The notes beneath the pieces were generated by a model, which saw only the letters and a program-made list of their open reading frames with translations, was not told the DNA's origin and did no database searches. A program made the position numbers and the translations under genes. Below, in pieces: positions 32,801 through 35,280 of a stretch of 35,280 bases of DNA; position 1 is the first letter of the stretch; each line of letters opens with the position of its first letter. Source of the DNA: Schoenoplectus triqueter (taxonomy: Eukaryota; Streptophyta; Magnoliopsida; Poales; Cyperaceae); the NCBI GenBank assembly GCA_964058805.1, contig CAXKVV010000940.1, forward strand, positions 1 to 35,280, written 5' to 3'.

Positions 32801-33874
32801 CTAAGTCAAAACAAACAAATTAGAGGGATGGCTACTTAAAAGTGAATTGTAGATTCATATGGAAACTTGTAAACAATGTAGGCATATTCTCTATTATTGC
32901 AATTGACAAGTTACGACTAAGCAAAAAATCTTGGTATGAACTGCAAACATAAATTTGGGTTTTATTTGCCAAAATAATATTCAGAGGGGTTGTTATGCAA
33001 TAGAACCTTTGTGTTGGTTCTGAATTTCCGGACTTAATCTCAAAATAGGTGGTGGAATCCTGCTAAAGGGATTGACATATTCTTAGTTAAAGGCATCCAG
33101 GAAAGCTCTGTTACTAAATTTGATAGTTCCTTGTTTTACTCCAAACCTGAAATTGTGTCAACTCAGGAGCCGATGTTACTGATTCCACCAATGTCTATTT
33201 TTCTATTCTGAGCAATGCATTCCAAATATCAACAATTTGAACCAGAGATAACACACACCGTATTGGATTTCAGACTTAATTTCATACTCATTCTTCGAAA
33301 CAAAGAAAATGAACAGCTGGATATTCTGTTCCAGATAGTGTATTTTAAGATAAGAATGACAGATTATCATTAGAGTATTAGACCATTTCCACTTTAACTT
33401 TGGATTGGATCTTGAACTGAATGTTATAAAAATGAGAAAATTAGAATATAAGATTACGTAGATCAGTTACAACTGGTCTTTTCCCTTCCCTGCCATTTTA
33501 ATGGAAGGATCGGAGTATGGTACTAGTCCGAATAAGGCCTAAAATCTAACTTATCCCACATAAACTCAAATTCATACTACATTACAAAGGCGATTTTATG
33601 CGCTTACCTCGATGATATATTGAGCTATCCCAGGGAAATTATTGAGCGCAGCCCATTGGAGAGCGTAGTACCCGTTACCATCGGGTTTTGATAAAGAACT
33701 CCCGCCTTTCTCGACGAACTCGCGGAGCTTCTCAAAATCTCCGTAGGCAGCGGCGCTGTACACGTCAGCAATGACATTGCTCTGATCGGGGCTAGTGGCA
33801 ATTGCACTGGATGTGCCGTTTTGCTGGTGCCTGGGATCAGATACGATCTCGATCTCGACATCTCCAGTCGCCAT
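26864..33874 (-). CDS. PAT23: Ankyrin-repeat DHHC protein S-acyltransferase (TIP1/PAT23 class), 13 exons
   Basis: Exons, in coding order: 33874-33608, 32552-32412, 31900-31788, 31603-31524, 31402-31239, 30688-30559, 29961-29862, 29750-29699, 29461-29384, 28777-28679, 28581-28503, 28247-28099, 27058-26864. All introns are GT/AG and phases agree, giving 548 residues. Residues about 38-255 are ankyrin repeats ([36 protein letters not shown]). Membrane segments lie near 275-298, 307-328, 413-433 and 462-482. Between the second and third is the DPG motif (RADPGF) and the Cys-rich domain with [17 protein letters not shown]; Cys399 is the expected acyl-carrying nucleophile. The C-terminal part keeps TTxE (ITTNE) and NPYNHGC. 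These enzymes add palmitate to Cys residues of membrane proteins at Golgi, plasma membrane or vesicles; TIP1 relatives affect cell growth. Overall plan and length fit Arabidopsis At2g14255 (PAT23) better than the longer TIP1. Orthology is inferred, the enzyme class is firm. The last intron holds a hAT MITE. Confidence 0.95.
27217..27679. mobile_element. 463 bp hAT MITE in the last intron of the S-acyltransferase gene
   Basis: Ends caggggcggatccaa and, read inward from the right, cagtggcggatctag are inverted repeats of the type found in many plant hAT elements. The flanks are exact 8 bp direct repeats, acactacc (27209-27216 and 27680-27687), the length expected for hAT. No transposase is encoded. 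It lies between the last two exons (27058 and 28099), away from both splice sites. Confidence 0.95.
27238..27273. repeat. G-run/C-run palindrome within the MITE
   Basis: cca, 11 G, cacgtg, 13 C, tgg: a near-perfect palindrome. Further C-runs follow near 27317-27330, 27345-27354 and 27644-27652. Both strands could form hairpins or G-quadruplex-type folds, and the run lengths are prone to sequencing error. Confidence 0.9.
30108..30161 (+). repeat. Short LINE/SINE 3'-tail fragment in intron 6
   Basis: ttctagcttaccccaattta continued by tttgggattaaaggctttgttgtcc closely resembles the 3' end shared by plant RTE LINEs and their SINE partners (gcttaccccaactt...gggactaaaggctttgttg). Only this tail is present, so it is a severely truncated insertion within the intron between exons 6 and 7 of the S-acyltransferase gene. 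Confidence 0.55.
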
Positions 33875-33924
33875 GGCGATATGGCACTGTAAAGAGGAGA
33901 TCCTCAGATCCTTATCCCACGAAG

Positions 33925-33933
33925 TTAGGGTTT
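33925..33933 (-). promoter_or_regulatory. Telo-box (AAACCCTAA) upstream of the S-acyltransferase start
   Basis: ttagggttt on the plus strand reads AAACCCTAA in the gene's direction, 51 bp before the ATG. Telo-boxes near plant transcription starts are linked to expression in dividing cells. It may fall in the 5' leader. Confidence 0.5.
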
Positions 33934-35224
33934 GTTGGGTGCCTCAGTATTTCGTTCAATTTTTTTCTTTCTGATGTTTGTCCATTATTTAATATTATTC
34001 TTTGCGTCGCCAGGACTGATCTGGGGCTGCTGAAGCCTGAAGGTCAGCTTGGAAGGGGGAAGATAAAGAGCGAATGTTGACTAGACCTGGTTCAAATGAG
34101 TGCGGGACCATGAAATGAACGCACGAACAGCTCTGCTTAATTGACTTTCATTACAATAGGTGTTATCTGGATCCACACACCTCCAGAGTCTAAGATGGAT
34201 GGTTGAAGATAGTTGTTATATTGATGAGGCAGTTGCCTGCTGCACCAGATCCAGATGGTCGGGACTCGAGAGTCGATACTAGAGAAGGTGGTTTCTACTT
34301 TCTAGATGAGAAGCGAGAACAACTAATTCAACTGAGCGATCTGTTTGGTCATAGATGGTTGTTGAAAATCGTTGACGCATGATGTAATCAGGCGAATCGC
34401 GAATAGGCTGTAAATAGCATGCAGTCTCTTTGGAAAGCGAGAGAGGAAGGAAACACAAGTAAGACAATGGATTCGGTACAGTGTACACACAACATAAAGC
34501 TGTATTCTCTCTTCTTCTTTTTTTCTTTTTTTTGAGGGTGATAGCTGTATTCTCTCACAAAAAGTAAATAAATAAAGCTGTAATGGTATGTAGTTTTTAT
34601 TTTTGAGGAAAAGGTATTTAATTTCAACGATAATCATCAAAAGTTTGTCTCCGTCTAGTATAAACTATATATAAGAAATATATTTCTCATTAAATTATAC
34701 TAAACATGTAATTGCTTAAAAATTTAATAACTTTTATAAAATATAAAATGTCACATACATTTGGAACATGATCAAATTACAAGTTTAAGGATAAGTTTTG
34801 AACAATTACCATCAAAATTGCCAAGTTACAAACTTGACTTCATACAATCTGTGCTAATTTCCTTCCGAAACACTTCCGCAATATTTCTGGTGTATCGTGT
34901 CATGTTAACTATATTAATAATTTAAATTGTCATTAAAACTAACACTTAGCAAAACAAAAAATTATATGGTTCGAACTTCATTTGGACTTGATGAAATAAA
35001 ATTCACATATAGGGCGACTTAGATTGGTTAGGATTATTCCGGACGAGCAAAGTAATTATTCAATTTTAGATTATCATGCACATCATTTACAAATGCAAAT
35101 AACTGTTTTTGTGCGATCTGCTGTTGTTTCTTGATATGTTGTTGGTTCTGTCTTTTCTTTGTACATATTATAACTACGTATGCTGTGCTTCTACTATTTT
35201 TGACCGAGTTCCTAACCTTCTTGA
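33934..35224. other. Promoter side of the S-acyltransferase gene and intergenic DNA, no gene seen
   Basis: Overlapping short minus-strand frames at 34279-34640 and 35034-35228 and a plus-strand frame at 33802-34080 have no recognisable motif; the latter is antisense to exon 1. Composition is balanced to about 34450 and AT-rich beyond. Confidence 0.45.
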
Positions 35225-35258
35225 GCACTGGTACCAGTCAGTACCATTGTACCAGTGC
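35225..35258. repeat. Perfect 10 bp inverted repeat
   Basis: gcactggtac (35225-35234) and gtaccagtgc (35249-35258) are separated by 14 bases. Its role is unknown; the window ends 22 bases later, so it could be part of something larger. Confidence 0.7.
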
Positions 35259-35280
35259 TGAGTGCTGAACCACCCTTGTT

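Noticed and set aside
33802..34080. 92-codon plus-strand frame
   Set aside because: It is antisense to exon 1 of the S-acyltransferase and has no homology that I recognise.
34279..34640. Three overlapping minus-strand frames
   Set aside because: They overlap in different frames, are low in complexity and lack motifs.

Overview
This is nuclear DNA from a flowering plant, most likely a eudicot. It is AT-rich, its genes are split by short GT/AG introns, and it carries one nucleus-encoded chloroplast ribosomal protein, a plant ankyrin-DHHC S-acyltransferase, a receptor-like-protein relic and many small plant transposons. The species cannot be fixed from the sequence alone.

Three genes look intact. 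(1) 12697-13002 (+) is a single-exon gene for plastid ribosomal protein PSRP6, with TGGGCT (site II) promoter motifs upstream. (2) 21133-23565 (+) is a four-exon gene for a 177-residue protein with a probable plastid-targeting N-terminus and one membrane segment; I do not recognise its function. (3) 26864-33874 (-) is a 13-exon gene for a 548-residue ankyrin-repeat DHHC protein S-acyltransferase (TIP1/PAT23 class). All its exon junctions could be placed by reading frame and splice sites. These genes are unrelated in function and show no sign of co-regulation.

The rest is mostly transposon-derived or decayed. 1-1840 holds one end of a hAT element whose transposase has lost its catalytic middle. 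2540-3009 is a short non-autonomous Helitron. 4103-8985 (-) is a full-length receptor-like-protein (LRR) pseudogene with multiple frameshifts and stops; it is split by a 1.75 kb non-coding LTR retrotransposon (4553-6304) and by a second insertion near 8045-8396. 10372-11229 carries two related MITEs. 14916-16457 and 18890-20300 are two inverted copies of one element with a core of AT-rich simple repeats; the second copy contains two further nested MITEs, and a decayed LINE reverse transcriptase lies between the copies. 23921-25984 has two minisatellites and an element carrying a nested 233 bp MITE. The last intron of the S-acyltransferase gene contains a 463 bp hAT MITE with an exact 8 bp target duplication and long G/C homopolymer runs.

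I found no sign of a new defence or metabolic system. The most unusual material is the nested, simple-repeat-bearing transposon pair, the G/C-run MITE inside an intron, and the unrecognised plastid-type membrane protein.
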